DNA of 64,000 nucleotides from Mesorhizobium sp. 1M-11 (GTDB lineage Bacteria > Pseudomonadota > Alphaproteobacteria > Rhizobiales > Rhizobiaceae), in assembly GCF_001303895.1 (NCBI RefSeq), contig NZ_LJSD01000062.1:44467-108466 (forward strand), read 5' to 3'. Position numbers and translations under genes: made by a program. The notes beneath the pieces are model-generated. The model worked only from the letters and a program-made list of their open reading frames with translations, was not told the origin of the DNA and made no database searches. Positions 9,180 to 17,421 of this stretch are shown here, piece after piece (position 1 is the stretch's first letter; the number at the start of each line of letters is the position of its first letter).

Positions 9180-10028
9180 TCAGATGTCGAATGAAACGAC
9201 ATGCTCCATCGACTGCGACGGCAGCAACTGGTCCATCTGACGGGACGGCTGGTCGCAGCCGGTCTCGCCCACGACGCGCGCGGGCACGCCGGCAACCGTT
9301 TTGTTGTGCGGCACCGCCGAGAGCACGACGGAACCTGCCGCTACCTTCGAGCAATGGCCGATCTCGATGTTGCCGAGGATCTTGGCGCCCGCACCGATCA
9401 GGACACCGTGGCGGATCTTGGGATGACGGTCACCACCGGCCTTGCCGGTGCCGCCAAGCGTGACGCCATGCAGGATGGAGACGTCGTCCTCGATGACTGC
9501 CGTCTCGCCGACGACGAAGCCGGTGGCATGGTCGAGGAAGATACCCTTGCCGATGCGGGCCGCCGGGTTGATGTCGGTCTGGAAGACGGAAGACGAGCGG
9601 CTCTGCAGGTAGAGCGCGAAATCCCGGCGGCCGTGGTTCCAAAGCCAGTGCGCCAGACGGTGCGTCTGGATCGCATGGAAGCCCTTGAAGTAAAGGACCG
9701 GCATGAGATAGCGGTCGCAAGCCGGATCGCGGTCGAAATAGGCCTGGATGTCGGTACGCACCACGTCGGACCAGCCGGACTGGTCGTCCAGCATTGCCTT
9801 GAAGGTCTGGCGGATCAGGTCTGCGCCGACATCCTGATGCGCGAGCCGCTCGGCAAGGCGATGGATCACAGCCTCTTCCAGAGTCTCCTGATTCAGGATG
9901 GTGGCATAGAGAAAAGCGGCCAGCAGAGGGTCGCGATTGACTGCCTCGGTGGCCTCGTCGCGAATGGAGCGCCAGATCGGGTCGACCGGCTTCAACAGGC
10001 TGGAACGGGCGATACTGACGCTGTTCAT
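9180..10028 (-). CDS. cysE: serine O-acetyltransferase
   Basis: A 282-residue enzyme that acetylates L-serine with acetyl-CoA, the first committed step of cysteine synthesis. The N-terminal helical SAT domain (about residues 15-150, with DPIWRSIRDEA and FHAIQTHRLAHWLW) precedes a left-handed beta-helix acetyltransferase domain (GKGIFLDHATG, ILHGVTLGGTG, HPKIRHGVLIGAGAKILG). The active-site histidines of the DHATG and LHGVTLGG segments are present. The C-terminal tail ends in isoleucine (VVSFDI), as expected for the tail that docks into O-acetylserine sulfhydrylase. It is divergent from the crotonase gene. Confidence 0.97.
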   Translation of the reverse strand: MNSVSIARSSLLKPVDPIWRSIRDEATEAVNRDPLLAAFLYATILNQETLEEAVIHRLAERLAHQDVGADLIRQTFKAMLDDQSGWSDVVRTDIQAYFDRDPACDRYLMPVLYFKGFHAIQTHRLAHWLWNHGRRDFALYLQSRSSSVFQTDINPAARIGKGIFLDHATGFVVGETAVIEDDVSILHGVTLGGTGKAGGDRHPKIRHGVLIGAGAKILGNIEIGHCSKVAAGSVVLSAVPHNKTVAGVPARVVGETGCDQPSRQMDQLLPSQSMEHVVSFDI

Positions 10029-10131
10029 GGATAGTCTCCGCTGGCGGCTTGTCTTATCCGGCCGGTCCTATAAGCCATATCATAGCACGGGTGAACTCAA
10101 TTTTCCTTATTGCTAGTTCAAATGGTTTCGG

Positions 10132-10932
10132 GTGGCTGGATTTCAATCGGGCATGGAAAACGAACCCTTGATTGTCAAGATCGCCAACAACGTGGCCTCC
10201 GTTCGCATCAACCGGCCGCAGAAAAAGAACGCCATCACCTTCGTCATGTGGCAGGCACTGTTCTCCACATTCGAAGCTCTGTCGGCCGATGCGTCTGTAC
10301 GGGTCGTCACATTGAGCGGCGCGGGAGCCGATTTTTCGGCCGGTGCAGACATCGCTGAATTCGACACGCTGCGTGACGGCGACAATGCGCGCGGCTACGA
10401 AGCCGCCAATTCCGCCGCTTTCGCCGCCATTCGCAATGCCCGCGTGCCGGTGATCGCAGCGCTGCATGGCGTGTGCTTCGGCGGCGGTTTCGGCCTCGCA
10501 GCTGCGGCGGATCTGAGGATTGCGACGCCCGACGCACTGTTTGCCGTGCCGGCCGCTAAGCTTGGTCTTGCTTATCCTCAGGATGCCATGGGCGACATCG
10601 TCGGCGCTGCGGGGCCGCAGATGGCACGCTATCTTACTTTCACCGGTAATCGCATCGATGCGGAGGCCGCGCTCAAGGCTGGTTTCCTGCTTGAAATCGT
10701 TGCCCGGGAAGAGCTTGAACGGCGCGTTGCCGAACTCGCGGCGACCATCGCGGCCAATGCTCCACTTTCGGTGCGCGCCTCGAAGCTGGCGATCCATGCA
10801 GAGTTGAGCGGCGACGCGATCGACGTCGAGCATGCTCGCACGGCCGGAGATCAGACCTTCGCCAGCCTCGACTATACCGAGGGTCGTGCCGCCTTCCAGG
10901 CGCGCCGCAAGCCGGAGTTCATCGGCCAATGA
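10132..10932 (+). CDS. crotonase-family protein (enoyl-CoA hydratase-like)
   Basis: A 266-residue crotonase-fold protein. The oxyanion-hole pattern is recognisable (GAGADFSAGADIAEFD near residue 60 and HGVCFGGGFGLAAAADLRIA near 110). However, both glutamates that act as acid/base in true enoyl-CoA hydratases appear to be missing: the GGGCE-type position reads GGGFG, and the PE position reads PAAKLG. It may be an isomerase, a thioesterase-like or hydrolase-like crotonase, or a non-enzyme. GTG 10132 gives the longest form; ATG 10153 is a good alternative. The stop codon overlaps the ATG of the next gene (ATGA), so the two are translationally coupled. Confidence 0.88.
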   Translation: MAGFQSGMENEPLIVKIANNVASVRINRPQKKNAITFVMWQALFSTFEALSADASVRVVTLSGAGADFSAGADIAEFDTLRDGDNARGYEAANSAAFAAIRNARVPVIAALHGVCFGGGFGLAAAADLRIATPDALFAVPAAKLGLAYPQDAMGDIVGAAGPQMARYLTFTGNRIDAEAALKAGFLLEIVAREELERRVAELAATIAANAPLSVRASKLAIHAELSGDAIDVEHARTAGDQTFASLDYTEGRAAFQARRKPEFIGQ

Positions 10933-11537
10933 GAGTTTCCTTGATCACGCCGGCATTGAGGACCGAACTTTCGGCACTCTATCGTGCCGAAGACCGCCAT
11001 TATCACGGCATCAACCACATCAAGTCACTCCTCGGCTTGCTCGACGAATACCGCCCCTCCTTTTCTGACCCCGAGGCAATAGAGGCTGCGATCTGGTTCC
11101 ATGATGCGATTTATGACAGCCGGGCCAAGGACAACGAGGCGCGCAGTGCCGATCTCGCGCGCGAAAAGCTGGCAGGGATCGCCGATGCAGAGCGGCTCAA
11201 CCGTATTGCCCTGACCATCGAGGCTACCGCCACGCATACTGTTCCAGACATAGAACCTGAGACGGCAAGGCAAGACGCGGCGCTTCTACTGGACATGGAT
11301 TTGTCGATCCTCGGCGCCGCACCCGAAACGTTCGATGCCTACGAGGCGGCAGTGCGCCGCGAATATGCCTGGGTGGAGGAACCGCTGTGGATTGCCGGGC
11401 GCGGTGCGGTGCTGAAGACCTTTCTTGAGCGCGAACATATTTTCCACACCGACATTTTTCGCAGCCGCTTCGAGGAGCAGGCACGGAAGAATCTCAGGCG
11501 CTCTGTCGATGTGCTTGAGGCACGCTCCGGCAGTTAA
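10929..11537 (+). CDS. HD-domain-like metal-dependent hydrolase
   Basis: A 202-residue protein resembling the family often labelled 'predicted metal-dependent HD superfamily phosphohydrolase'. The likely metal ligands are in YHGINHI (about residues 23-29), the WFHDAIYD pair typical of HD proteins (about 57-64), and the LLLDMDLSIL segment. No substrate is known. It overlaps the crotonase gene by four bases (ATGA). Its TAA stop also overlaps the stop of the convergent GNAT gene, so the two transcripts must overlap at their ends. Confidence 0.85.
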   Translation: MRVSLITPALRTELSALYRAEDRHYHGINHIKSLLGLLDEYRPSFSDPEAIEAAIWFHDAIYDSRAKDNEARSADLAREKLAGIADAERLNRIALTIEATATHTVPDIEPETARQDAALLLDMDLSILGAAPETFDAYEAAVRREYAWVEEPLWIAGRGAVLKTFLEREHIFHTDIFRSRFEEQARKNLRRSVDVLEARSGS

Positions 11538-12037
11538 TCCGGAAACCTCTCCATCCGCCTTTCGCGAATGGCAAAGCCGGCGCGCAGATAGACGGACAAC
11601 GCCTTCGGATGATCATTGGTATCGGTGTGCAGCCATACGCGCTCCGGCTGGCTGGCCCAGACCGCACGCAACGAACCGTCCAGCAGATAGAGGCCCAACC
11701 TCTTCCCCCGAAAGGCATCGACCAAACCGAAATGAGCCAGTTCGACGACCGGCTCGCCGACGCCGTTGAATTCGCAGAAGCCAGCGGCGACGCCATCGAC
11801 CCGCAGGACGTTCAGCCATGTGGACGGGCTGGCCAACAGGACCGCGAGATCATTCTTCGGCATGCGCAGCCTCTGATCCCAATCCAGCGACGCGCCGACC
11901 GCGCGATAAAGATCCAGGTAGTCGACGAGCGGGAGGTTTTCGCGCTTCAGGCAGGCCGCGCTATCTGGACTGCTCAGTGCCGCCCCCGACGGCGACGCAG
12001 TCATATCCAGATATGTTACGAGAAGGTCGACCATCAC
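11534..12037 (-). CDS. GNAT family N-acetyltransferase
   Basis: A 167-residue protein with the GNAT fold: an N-terminal substrate part, a VVELAHFGLVDAFRGKRLG segment (about residues 100-118) that corresponds to motif A with a degenerate Q/R-x-x-G-x-G/A loop, and a C-terminal LSVYLRAGFAIRERR motif B. The substrate is unknown. It follows the alpha/beta hydrolase with a 5-base gap and belongs to a minus-strand set with the DUF192 gene. The start at 12037 could be replaced by a later methionine near residue 12. Confidence 0.85.
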   Translation of the reverse strand: MMVDLLVTYLDMTASPSGAALSSPDSAACLKRENLPLVDYLDLYRAVGASLDWDQRLRMPKNDLAVLLASPSTWLNVLRVDGVAAGFCEFNGVGEPVVELAHFGLVDAFRGKRLGLYLLDGSLRAVWASQPERVWLHTDTNDHPKALSVYLRAGFAIRERRMERFPD

Positions 12038-12042
12038 GCCGT

Positions 12043-12810
12043 TCAGAGCGGGTGTTCGGCGTAAAACTCCAGCACCCGCTTCTTGAAGGTGTGGTCCCCT
12101 ACCGACAGCATGTGATCGCGTCCTTCGATGTGGAATGCCACCGCGTTGGGCATCAGCGCCGCGAGGTCGTCGGCCGAACCGGCGATGTCGTCGGTCGTGC
12201 CGACCGCCACCAGCGTTGGTTGCGCGATGCGCGAAACCTCGTCCTCGGAAAGCAGTTCTCGCGAGGTGACGATGCAGGCGGCAAGTGCCTGTCGGTCGCT
12301 CCTGGTCTGGTCGGCAAAGCTGCGGAACATCTTGCCGCGTGTGTGCGTGATGGCGGCGGCATCCGGCGCCATCAGTGCTTCGGCGATCGGGTCCCAGTCG
12401 CCAACGCCGTCAACCATGCCGATGCCCAGTCCGCCCAGCACCAGCGTGGCGACCTTGTCGGGGTTGGAAAGCGCGAGGAACGCTGACACGCGCGCGCCCA
12501 TGGAGTAGCCCATCACATGAGCCCGCTCGATGCCGAGATGGTCGAGCAATGCCGCCGCATCCGAAGCCATCTTGTCCGGCGTATAATCCGCGCCTTCATA
12601 GCTTTTCGTCGATGCGCCATGGCCGCGATGATCGAAGGCGATGGCACGGTAGCCGGCATCGTTCAGCGTCTTGAACCAGCCCGGCGAGACCCAGTTGACA
12701 TAGTGGCTGGAAGCAAAGCCGTGGATCATCAACACCGGATCGCCGCTACCTGTGGCAGGTTGACGATCAAGAAACGCGAGGTCGAAGCCGTCATGGCTGA
12801 AAAACTGCAT
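12043..12810 (-). CDS. alpha/beta fold hydrolase
   Basis: A 255-residue cytosolic alpha/beta hydrolase. The oxyanion segment HGFASSHYVNW (about residues 30-40), nucleophile elbow GYSMGARVS (Ser near residue 101) and C-terminal catalytic histidine (EGRDHMLS, near 232) form the expected triad with an acidic residue near VGTTDD. The substrate is unknown. It lies 15 bases after the DUF192 gene and 5 bases before the GNAT gene on the same strand, consistent with one operon. Confidence 0.92.
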   Translation of the reverse strand: MQFFSHDGFDLAFLDRQPATGSGDPVLMIHGFASSHYVNWVSPGWFKTLNDAGYRAIAFDHRGHGASTKSYEGADYTPDKMASDAAALLDHLGIERAHVMGYSMGARVSAFLALSNPDKVATLVLGGLGIGMVDGVGDWDPIAEALMAPDAAAITHTRGKMFRSFADQTRSDRQALAACIVTSRELLSEDEVSRIAQPTLVAVGTTDDIAGSADDLAALMPNAVAFHIEGRDHMLSVGDHTFKKRVLEFYAEHPL

Positions 12811-12825
12811 TGCGTGGAATGACCT

Positions 12826-13335
12826 TCAGTTGATGCCAGAAACAGCGTTGACGGCGGGGTGCTTGACCAGGTCGCCTTCCTTGATGTTTTCGCGCTCGGC
12901 GGTGCCGGCTTTCAATTCCAGGACGAAACGCACCGGTTCGTTGGGCGCAATGACGGCCTCCGATTGCGGCTCACCCTGGCGGATCGCCTTGATGCGGCCA
13001 TCCTGCCCGATGAACAGCAGATCAAGCTGCATCGGCGTGTTCTTCATCCAGAAACCGACGCCTTCGGTTTGCGGGAAGACGAACAGCATGCCGCGGTCGT
13101 TCGGCATGGTCTGGCGGAACATCAGCCCAGCTTCGCGCTCGGCATCGTCGTCGGCAATCTCGATCTGGAACGGACGGTCGCCCTTGGCGGTGACCGCCAC
13201 CAGCGGCACCGGGTCGACGGGTAACATCATCGCCTGTCCTTCCGCCGCCATCGACCTGCCGGCGAGAAGGAAGACAACAGCCATGACAGCGAGGCTGAAC
13301 CGCGGCAGGAACTGCCAAAGCGAAAATCGAACCAT
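12826..13335 (-). CDS. exported DUF192 protein
   Basis: A 169-residue protein with a signal peptide (FLPRFSLAVMAVVFLLAGRSMA, cleavage near residue 30) and a DUF192 domain. The family hallmarks are visible: EREAGLMFRQTMPNDRGMLF, then VGFWMKNTPMQLDLLF and the C-terminal VLELKAGTAE. DUF192 proteins are small periplasmic beta-barrel proteins of unknown role. The start is placed at ATG 13335 because the signal peptide follows it directly; a longer open frame to 13623 would run through an intergenic repeat and is rejected. It is the first gene of the minus-strand set with the hydrolase and GNAT genes. Confidence 0.92.
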   Translation of the reverse strand: MVRFSLWQFLPRFSLAVMAVVFLLAGRSMAAEGQAMMLPVDPVPLVAVTAKGDRPFQIEIADDDAEREAGLMFRQTMPNDRGMLFVFPQTEGVGFWMKNTPMQLDLLFIGQDGRIKAIRQGEPQSEAVIAPNEPVRFVLELKAGTAERENIKEGDLVKHPAVNAVSGIN

Positions 13336-13372
13336 TTCCAATCCTTGCTCGAGACCAGCCCGAGACCTCACC

Positions 13373-13466
13373 CTAGAGCAATTCCAGCAAAAGTGTGTAG
13401 CGGTTTTGCGTCCGGAATTGCGTAAAAACAAAGAGTTGGAGCATTTCCATGAAAACGAAAACGCTG
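13373..13466 (+). repeat. dispersed palindromic repeat, copy 1
   Basis: A block of about 94 bases beginning CTAGAGCAATTCCAGCAAAA and containing GCGGTTTTGCGTCCGGAATT. The outer words CAATTCC and GGAATTG are inverted, giving a large imperfect hairpin. A close copy lies in the opposite orientation at 46681-46784 and a degenerate part at 14526-14559. Confidence 0.85.
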
Positions 13467-13589
13467 CCAGACAGCACGCGAACCGGCGCAAGCGCCTTGC
13501 AATATGGTGCCCCAGCAAAGCCAGGCAAGGGCCAACAAAATCATGACGTCGGCCAATGGCCACATCCATGCATCGGCAAGTGCCGGATA

Positions 13590-13614
13590 AACAAAAAGGC
13601 CGCATAAGCGGCCT
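13590..13614 (-). terminator. Rho-independent terminator of cold-shock gene
   Basis: Read on the minus strand, a 7-bp stem AGGCCGC/GCGGCCT with a 4-base loop is followed by TTTTTGTTT. It lies 27 bases after the stop codon of the double cold-shock gene. Confidence 0.85.
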
Positions 13615-13640
13615 GGTTCTCAAGAATGCTGGAGGGGCGC

Positions 13641-14237
13641 CTAGTGAGCCACCGGCAGCGTTCCCATATCCGGATGGATTTCCGCCGCCATCAGGCCCTT
13701 GTCACCGCGACCGTAGCGCACAAGGACAACCTGACCGGGCCTGAGCTCCGTCACACCGTAGCGGCGCAGCGTTTCCATATGCACGAAGATATCCTCGGTG
13801 CCCTCACCCCGGCTCAGGAAACCAAAGCCCTTGGTGCGGTTGAACCACTTGACCAGCGCGCGCTCCAGCCCGCTTTCCGGCGTGACTGTAACGTGCGTGC
13901 GCTGCTCCTGCTGTTCGGCTGGATGGACTGCCGTCGAGGTATCCATCGAGAGAACGCGAAATGCCTGCAGGCCACGGTCGCCCTGCTTGACGAGGCAGAC
14001 CACGCGTGCGCCCTCCAGCGCAGTCTGGAAGCCGTCGCGTCGCAAGCACGTTACATGCAACAGAATATCGCCGGAGACACCGTCGTCAGGAAGAATAAAG
14101 CCGTATCCCTTGGCAACATCGAACCATTTGATCGCGCCGGAAACCTCCAGCAGATCCGCAGATTCGCCGATCTCGTCATGTCCAGCGGTGTCGCCAAGAG
14201 GCGCATCCCGACCGGCCAGAGAGGCTTTTTCCCCCAT
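13641..14237 (-). CDS. tandem cold-shock domain protein
   Basis: A 198-residue protein with two cold-shock domains. The first starts at about residue 32 (SGAIKWFDVAKGYGFILPDD, then DILLHVTCL); the second starts at about 124 (RALVKWFNRTKGFGFLSRGE, then DIFVHMETLRRYG). Both keep the RNP1-like KGYGFI/KGFGFL and RNP2-like LLHV/FVHM nucleic-acid binding motifs. It probably acts as an RNA chaperone or single-strand binding protein. The start is ATG 14237, preceded by a strong GGAGAAAGGGGG Shine-Dalgarno; a frame extending 26 codons further upstream is rejected. It ends in its own terminator. Confidence 0.93.
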   Translation of the reverse strand: MGEKASLAGRDAPLGDTAGHDEIGESADLLEVSGAIKWFDVAKGYGFILPDDGVSGDILLHVTCLRRDGFQTALEGARVVCLVKQGDRGLQAFRVLSMDTSTAVHPAEQQEQRTHVTVTPESGLERALVKWFNRTKGFGFLSRGEGTEDIFVHMETLRRYGVTELRPGQVVLVRYGRGDKGLMAAEIHPDMGTLPVAH

Positions 14238-14576
14238 CAGAATGCCCCCTTTCTCCGAAACTGCAGCCACTGATTCTTTACACGAGATTAACACTTCGGC
14301 TTCCCGGGTGTGCAAGACCTGACGTGCCTTTTTTCACCAGCTCATTCTAAGATATATTCAATCAGCCTCATATAGACTGTTTGTTGGCTGCCGTTACGTT
14401 GCTTTTCCGCGTTGCGGCATACACCGACCACCCCTATGGTGCGCGCGATCCTAAGCAGACTTGCGCAGCTTCGACAACGCTTCGTCAGCTTAGCTTGTTC
14501 TTTTTCTTTTGTTGCAGGTTCTCATCGCAAAACCGTGGGACACTTTTGCGGAACCTGCTTAGGTCTGGAGACGAAT
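14238..14576. promoter_or_regulatory. divergent promoter region, csp / gloA
   Basis: A 339-base gap between the leftward cold-shock gene and rightward glyoxalase gene. It must hold both promoters. A fragment of the dispersed repeat (14526-14559) directly precedes the gloA ribosome binding site. No gene is seen. Confidence 0.5.
14526..14559 (-). repeat. degenerate partial copy of dispersed repeat
   Basis: The words CGCAAAACCG, ACACTTTTGC and GGAA..TGCT occur in the same order and spacing as in the 46.7 kb copy. The fragment ends a few bases before the gloA Shine-Dalgarno, so it forms part of the gloA leader. Confidence 0.55.
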
Positions 14577-15017
14577 ATGCGCTATCTGCACACAATGATC
14601 CGCGTGACTGATGTCGGAGAATCCCTCGATTTCTATTGCAACAAGCTGGGCCTCAAGGAAGTCCGCCGCATCGAGAACGAACAGGGTCGCTTCACGCTGA
14701 TCTTCCTGGCCGCGTCGGAGGACGAGAAAAGTGGCGCCGAGGCACGCGCGCCGCTGATCGAACTGACCCACAATTGGGACCCCGAGGAATACAAGGGCGG
14801 GCGCAATTTCGGCCACCTCGCCTATGAGGTCGACGATATCTATGCCACCTGCCAACGCCTGCAGGATCAGGGGGTCACCATCAACCGTCCGCCGCGGGAC
14901 GGCTACATGGCCTTCATCAAATCGCCCGACGGCATTTCGATCGAACTCCTGCAAAAGGGTGCAGCCAAGGAAAAGGCGGAACCCTGGACCTCAATGGCGA
15001 ATACTGGAACCTGGTAA
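14577..15017 (+). CDS. gloA: lactoylglutathione lyase (glyoxalase I)
   Basis: A 146-residue VOC-fold enzyme that converts the hemithioacetal of methylglyoxal and glutathione to S-lactoylglutathione. The family pattern is clear: RYLHTMIRVTDVGESLDFY at the N-terminus, ELTHNWD (about residues 61-67), FGHLAYEVDDIY (about 78-89) and the C-terminal GISIELLQK. The metal ligands are the His of LHTMI, the Glu of IELTHN, the His of GHLAY and the Glu of SIELL. The start is ATG 14577, after the Shine-Dalgarno-like TCTGGAG; upstream frame is repeat-derived leader. It is probably monocistronic. Confidence 0.96.
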   Translation: MRYLHTMIRVTDVGESLDFYCNKLGLKEVRRIENEQGRFTLIFLAASEDEKSGAEARAPLIELTHNWDPEEYKGGRNFGHLAYEVDDIYATCQRLQDQGVTINRPPRDGYMAFIKSPDGISIELLQKGAAKEKAEPWTSMANTGTW

Positions 15018-15132
15018 TTTCCAAAGCGGGAGCAAACGCCATCCCATCACTTCCGGCGGGACCGGCCGATATGAACCGGGCCCGCTCCATCAGCCAGCGT
15101 GACGCCAGCCAGACAGCCGAACGGAGAATTCC

Positions 15133-15423
15133 ATGTCGACCAGCAATGCCGACGTCACCACCGAACACGCCAGCCGCTACCTGCAGCAACTCTGCAAGCA
15201 CTGGGCGCACAAGTTTCCCGTCACTTTCGACCCGAACCACGGCGAAATCGAACTGACCATCGGTAGCACGGTAATGGACGCGAACGCGACAACGCTGCAC
15301 ATCGCGCTGACCGCGAGCGACGCAACTCAGATCGAACAGCTCGAACGCGTCGTGGAGGACCATATCAAGCGTTTTGCCTTCCGCGAGGAACTGGCATTCC
15401 GCTGGCGACGCGCCGCGGCATAG
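15133..15423 (+). CDS. DUF2218 family protein
   Basis: A 96-residue protein that fits DUF2218: YLQQLCKHWAHKFPVTFD near residue 15, a short beta-rich middle, and a C-terminal IKRFAFREELAFRW. The family is small, cytosolic and uncharacterised, and often lies near iron or siderophore genes; no such neighbours are present here. It converges with the DUF1697 gene with only one base between the stop codons. Confidence 0.88.
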   Translation: MSTSNADVTTEHASRYLQQLCKHWAHKFPVTFDPNHGEIELTIGSTVMDANATTLHIALTASDATQIEQLERVVEDHIKRFAFREELAFRWRRAAA

Positions 15424-15424
15424 C

Positions 15425-15970
15425 TCAGCCTGATGCCCGACCGATCATTTCGGCCAGCGCGAGAACGCTGCGCCAGTTGCGCATGGTGCCGGGCACTTTG
15501 AGCGTGCGCGGCAGGATTTCGGCGAATTTCGATTTGCCCAAGCCATCTGGGGCATGCAGGTAGAGGACGTCGCCCTTCACCTCGAACCGCTCCGGTCCTG
15601 TGCATTTCTCGGCCAGCCTGCCGATCTCCTCCGGGGTGGGTTCACGCTCCAGGGCCATCGCGTGCAATTTGGTCGGATCCTCCGCTATCTCTGGATAGGG
15701 ATTGTCCGCCACCAGCCGCGCAAACCAGGTCGCGTCACGCACCATGATGCGCGAATGAAAACCCCAGCGTTTCTCGAATGCGTCCTGCAGTGCCTTCGTC
15801 AGCGACACGACGTCGGCCTGTGTCGAGCGGAAAACCACATTGCCGCTCTGCACGTAGCTTGCAACATCGGCGAAGCCAAGCTCCTCGAAAAAGGCACGCA
15901 GTTCCGCCATCCTGACAATGCGGTTGCCACCGACATTGATACCGGAAAACAGCGCGACGAACCCGCTCAT
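15425..15970 (-). CDS. DUF1697 family protein
   Basis: A 181-residue protein with the DUF1697 pattern: FVALFSGINVGGNRIVRMAEL at the start, then YVQSGNVVF (about residues 38-46), and a C-terminal GLGKSKFAEILPRTLKVPGTMRNW. The function is unknown; the fold is related to small alpha/beta proteins. The ATG overlaps the end of ilvA by four bases (15967-15970), so it is translationally coupled to threonine ammonia-lyase, a pairing without an evident reason. Confidence 0.9.
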   Translation of the reverse strand: MSGFVALFSGINVGGNRIVRMAELRAFFEELGFADVASYVQSGNVVFRSTQADVVSLTKALQDAFEKRWGFHSRIMVRDATWFARLVADNPYPEIAEDPTKLHAMALEREPTPEEIGRLAEKCTGPERFEVKGDVLYLHAPDGLGKSKFAEILPRTLKVPGTMRNWRSVLALAEMIGRASG

Positions 15971-17223
15971 ATGATGAAACCCGCCAGCGTCTCGTTGTCG
16001 GTGATATCCTGATACTGCACTCCATGCGTGGCGAAATTGGCGGTCAGCAGATCAAAGTTGCGGCGATCCTTCGTCTCGATGCCGATCAGCACCGAACCGA
16101 AGTTGCGCGCCGATTTCTTGAGATATTCGAAGCGTGCGATATCGTCGTCGGGGCCCAGCATCTCGAGGAAATCACGCAGCGCGCCCGGCCTCTGCGGGAA
16201 ACGGATGATAAAATACTTCTTCAAGCCCTCGAAACGCAGCGCCCGCTCCTTGACGTCGGGCAAGCGCTCGAAATCGAAATTGCCTCCCGACACCACCGCA
16301 ACGACGGTCTTGCCCCTGATTTCCTTACGCGGAAAATCCTTGAGCGCATCGATCGCCAGCGCCCCCGCAGGCTCCAGCACCACGCCCTCGACATTCAGCA
16401 TCTCGACCATGGTGGCGCAGAGCCGGTTTTCCGGCACCAGCCGCACGTCGTCCTGCGAATAATCCTTCAGATGACGAAATGGCTCGCGGCCGATCTCGGC
16501 AACGGCGGCTCCATCAACGAAGTTGTCGACCCGGGCGAGTTTCACGCGCTTATCCGAGGCAAGGCTTTCCCTGAGGCTCGGCGCGCCGGCGGGTTCGCAG
16601 AAAACGAAACGCGGCGCTCTCCCAGCCTGAGTGAAGTAGTGTGAAACGCCGGCCGAAAGTCCGCCGCCGCCAACCGGTAGCATGATGATGTCGGGCAGCC
16701 GCGCGCCTGGCATCTGGTCGGCGATCTCATAAGCCACGGTCGCCTGGCCCTCGATGATGTCCTTATGATCGAAGGGGGGCACCATATGCGCCCCGCTCTG
16801 CTCGGTGAATTCAAAGGCGGCGCGGTAGCATTCGTCAAAGAAGTCGCCGACCAGCTTGATTTCGACGAACTCGCCGCCAAACAGCCGCGTCTTGTCGATC
16901 TTCTGCTGCGGCGTCGTCACCGGCATGAAGACGACCCCCTTGCGGCCGAAATGCCGGCACACGAAAGCGAAACCTTGCGCATGGTTGCCTGCCGACGCAC
17001 AGACGAACAGCTCTGCTTCGTTGCCTTCCGCCAGGGCCTTGCGGAAAAAATTGAAAGCGCCCCTGATCTTGTAGGAGCGCACGGGCGTCAGATCCTCGCG
17101 TTTCAAAAGCACGCGCGCGCCATATTTGCGCGACAGGTAATCGTTCTCCTGCAGAGGCGTCTCGGGAAAGATCTGGCGCACCGCGGCGGCTGCGTTGGCG
17201 ACCCGGTCGGCAAAGCTGGTCAT
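15967..17223 (-). CDS. ilvA: threonine ammonia-lyase (threonine dehydratase)
   Basis: A 418-residue PLP enzyme that deaminates L-threonine to 2-oxobutanoate for isoleucine synthesis. The PLP lysine is Lys52 in RSYKIRGAF; SAGNHAQGFA and the glycine-rich PVGGGGLSAG loop bind the cofactor phosphate and substrate. The C-terminal 85 residues (YFIIRFPQRPGALRDFLEML onward) form one ACT-like regulatory domain, so allosteric control by isoleucine is plausible. The start is ATG 17223 (MTSFADRV); a frame extending 15 codons upstream lacks support. It is followed by the coupled DUF1697 gene. Confidence 0.95.
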   Translation of the reverse strand: MTSFADRVANAAAAVRQIFPETPLQENDYLSRKYGARVLLKREDLTPVRSYKIRGAFNFFRKALAEGNEAELFVCASAGNHAQGFAFVCRHFGRKGVVFMPVTTPQQKIDKTRLFGGEFVEIKLVGDFFDECYRAAFEFTEQSGAHMVPPFDHKDIIEGQATVAYEIADQMPGARLPDIIMLPVGGGGLSAGVSHYFTQAGRAPRFVFCEPAGAPSLRESLASDKRVKLARVDNFVDGAAVAEIGREPFRHLKDYSQDDVRLVPENRLCATMVEMLNVEGVVLEPAGALAIDALKDFPRKEIRGKTVVAVVSGGNFDFERLPDVKERALRFEGLKKYFIIRFPQRPGALRDFLEMLGPDDDIARFEYLKKSARNFGSVLIGIETKDRRNFDLLTANFATHGVQYQDITDNETLAGFII

Positions 17224-17421
17224 GAGGCAAGTCCTTGTAGAAATTGCAGCAATCGTTCCTGCCGTCATTTTGGCTTTGGTGCAACACCTTGCTCCCGACG
17301 GACACTCCGTGGCGTAATTTTCACGGCCATGGACTTACTTTAGCCGTACTTCGCCTGTCCGGAGACTGCTTTCAAAAGATAAGAACCGACCGGAGTCGGA
17401 TTTAGCAGGGCTGGACGTATC

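Larger units (their letters stand above)
13336..13640. other. intergenic gap with repeat and terminator
   Basis: A 305-base gap between two minus-strand genes. It contains the dispersed repeat copy at 13373-13466 and the cold-shock gene terminator at 13590-13614. No gene is supported. The promoter of the DUF192 operon should lie here. Confidence 0.5.

Noticed and set aside
13336..13623. N-terminal extension of the DUF192 protein
   Set aside because: The extension translates the dispersed repeat and the terminator region; the signal peptide begins at ATG 13335.
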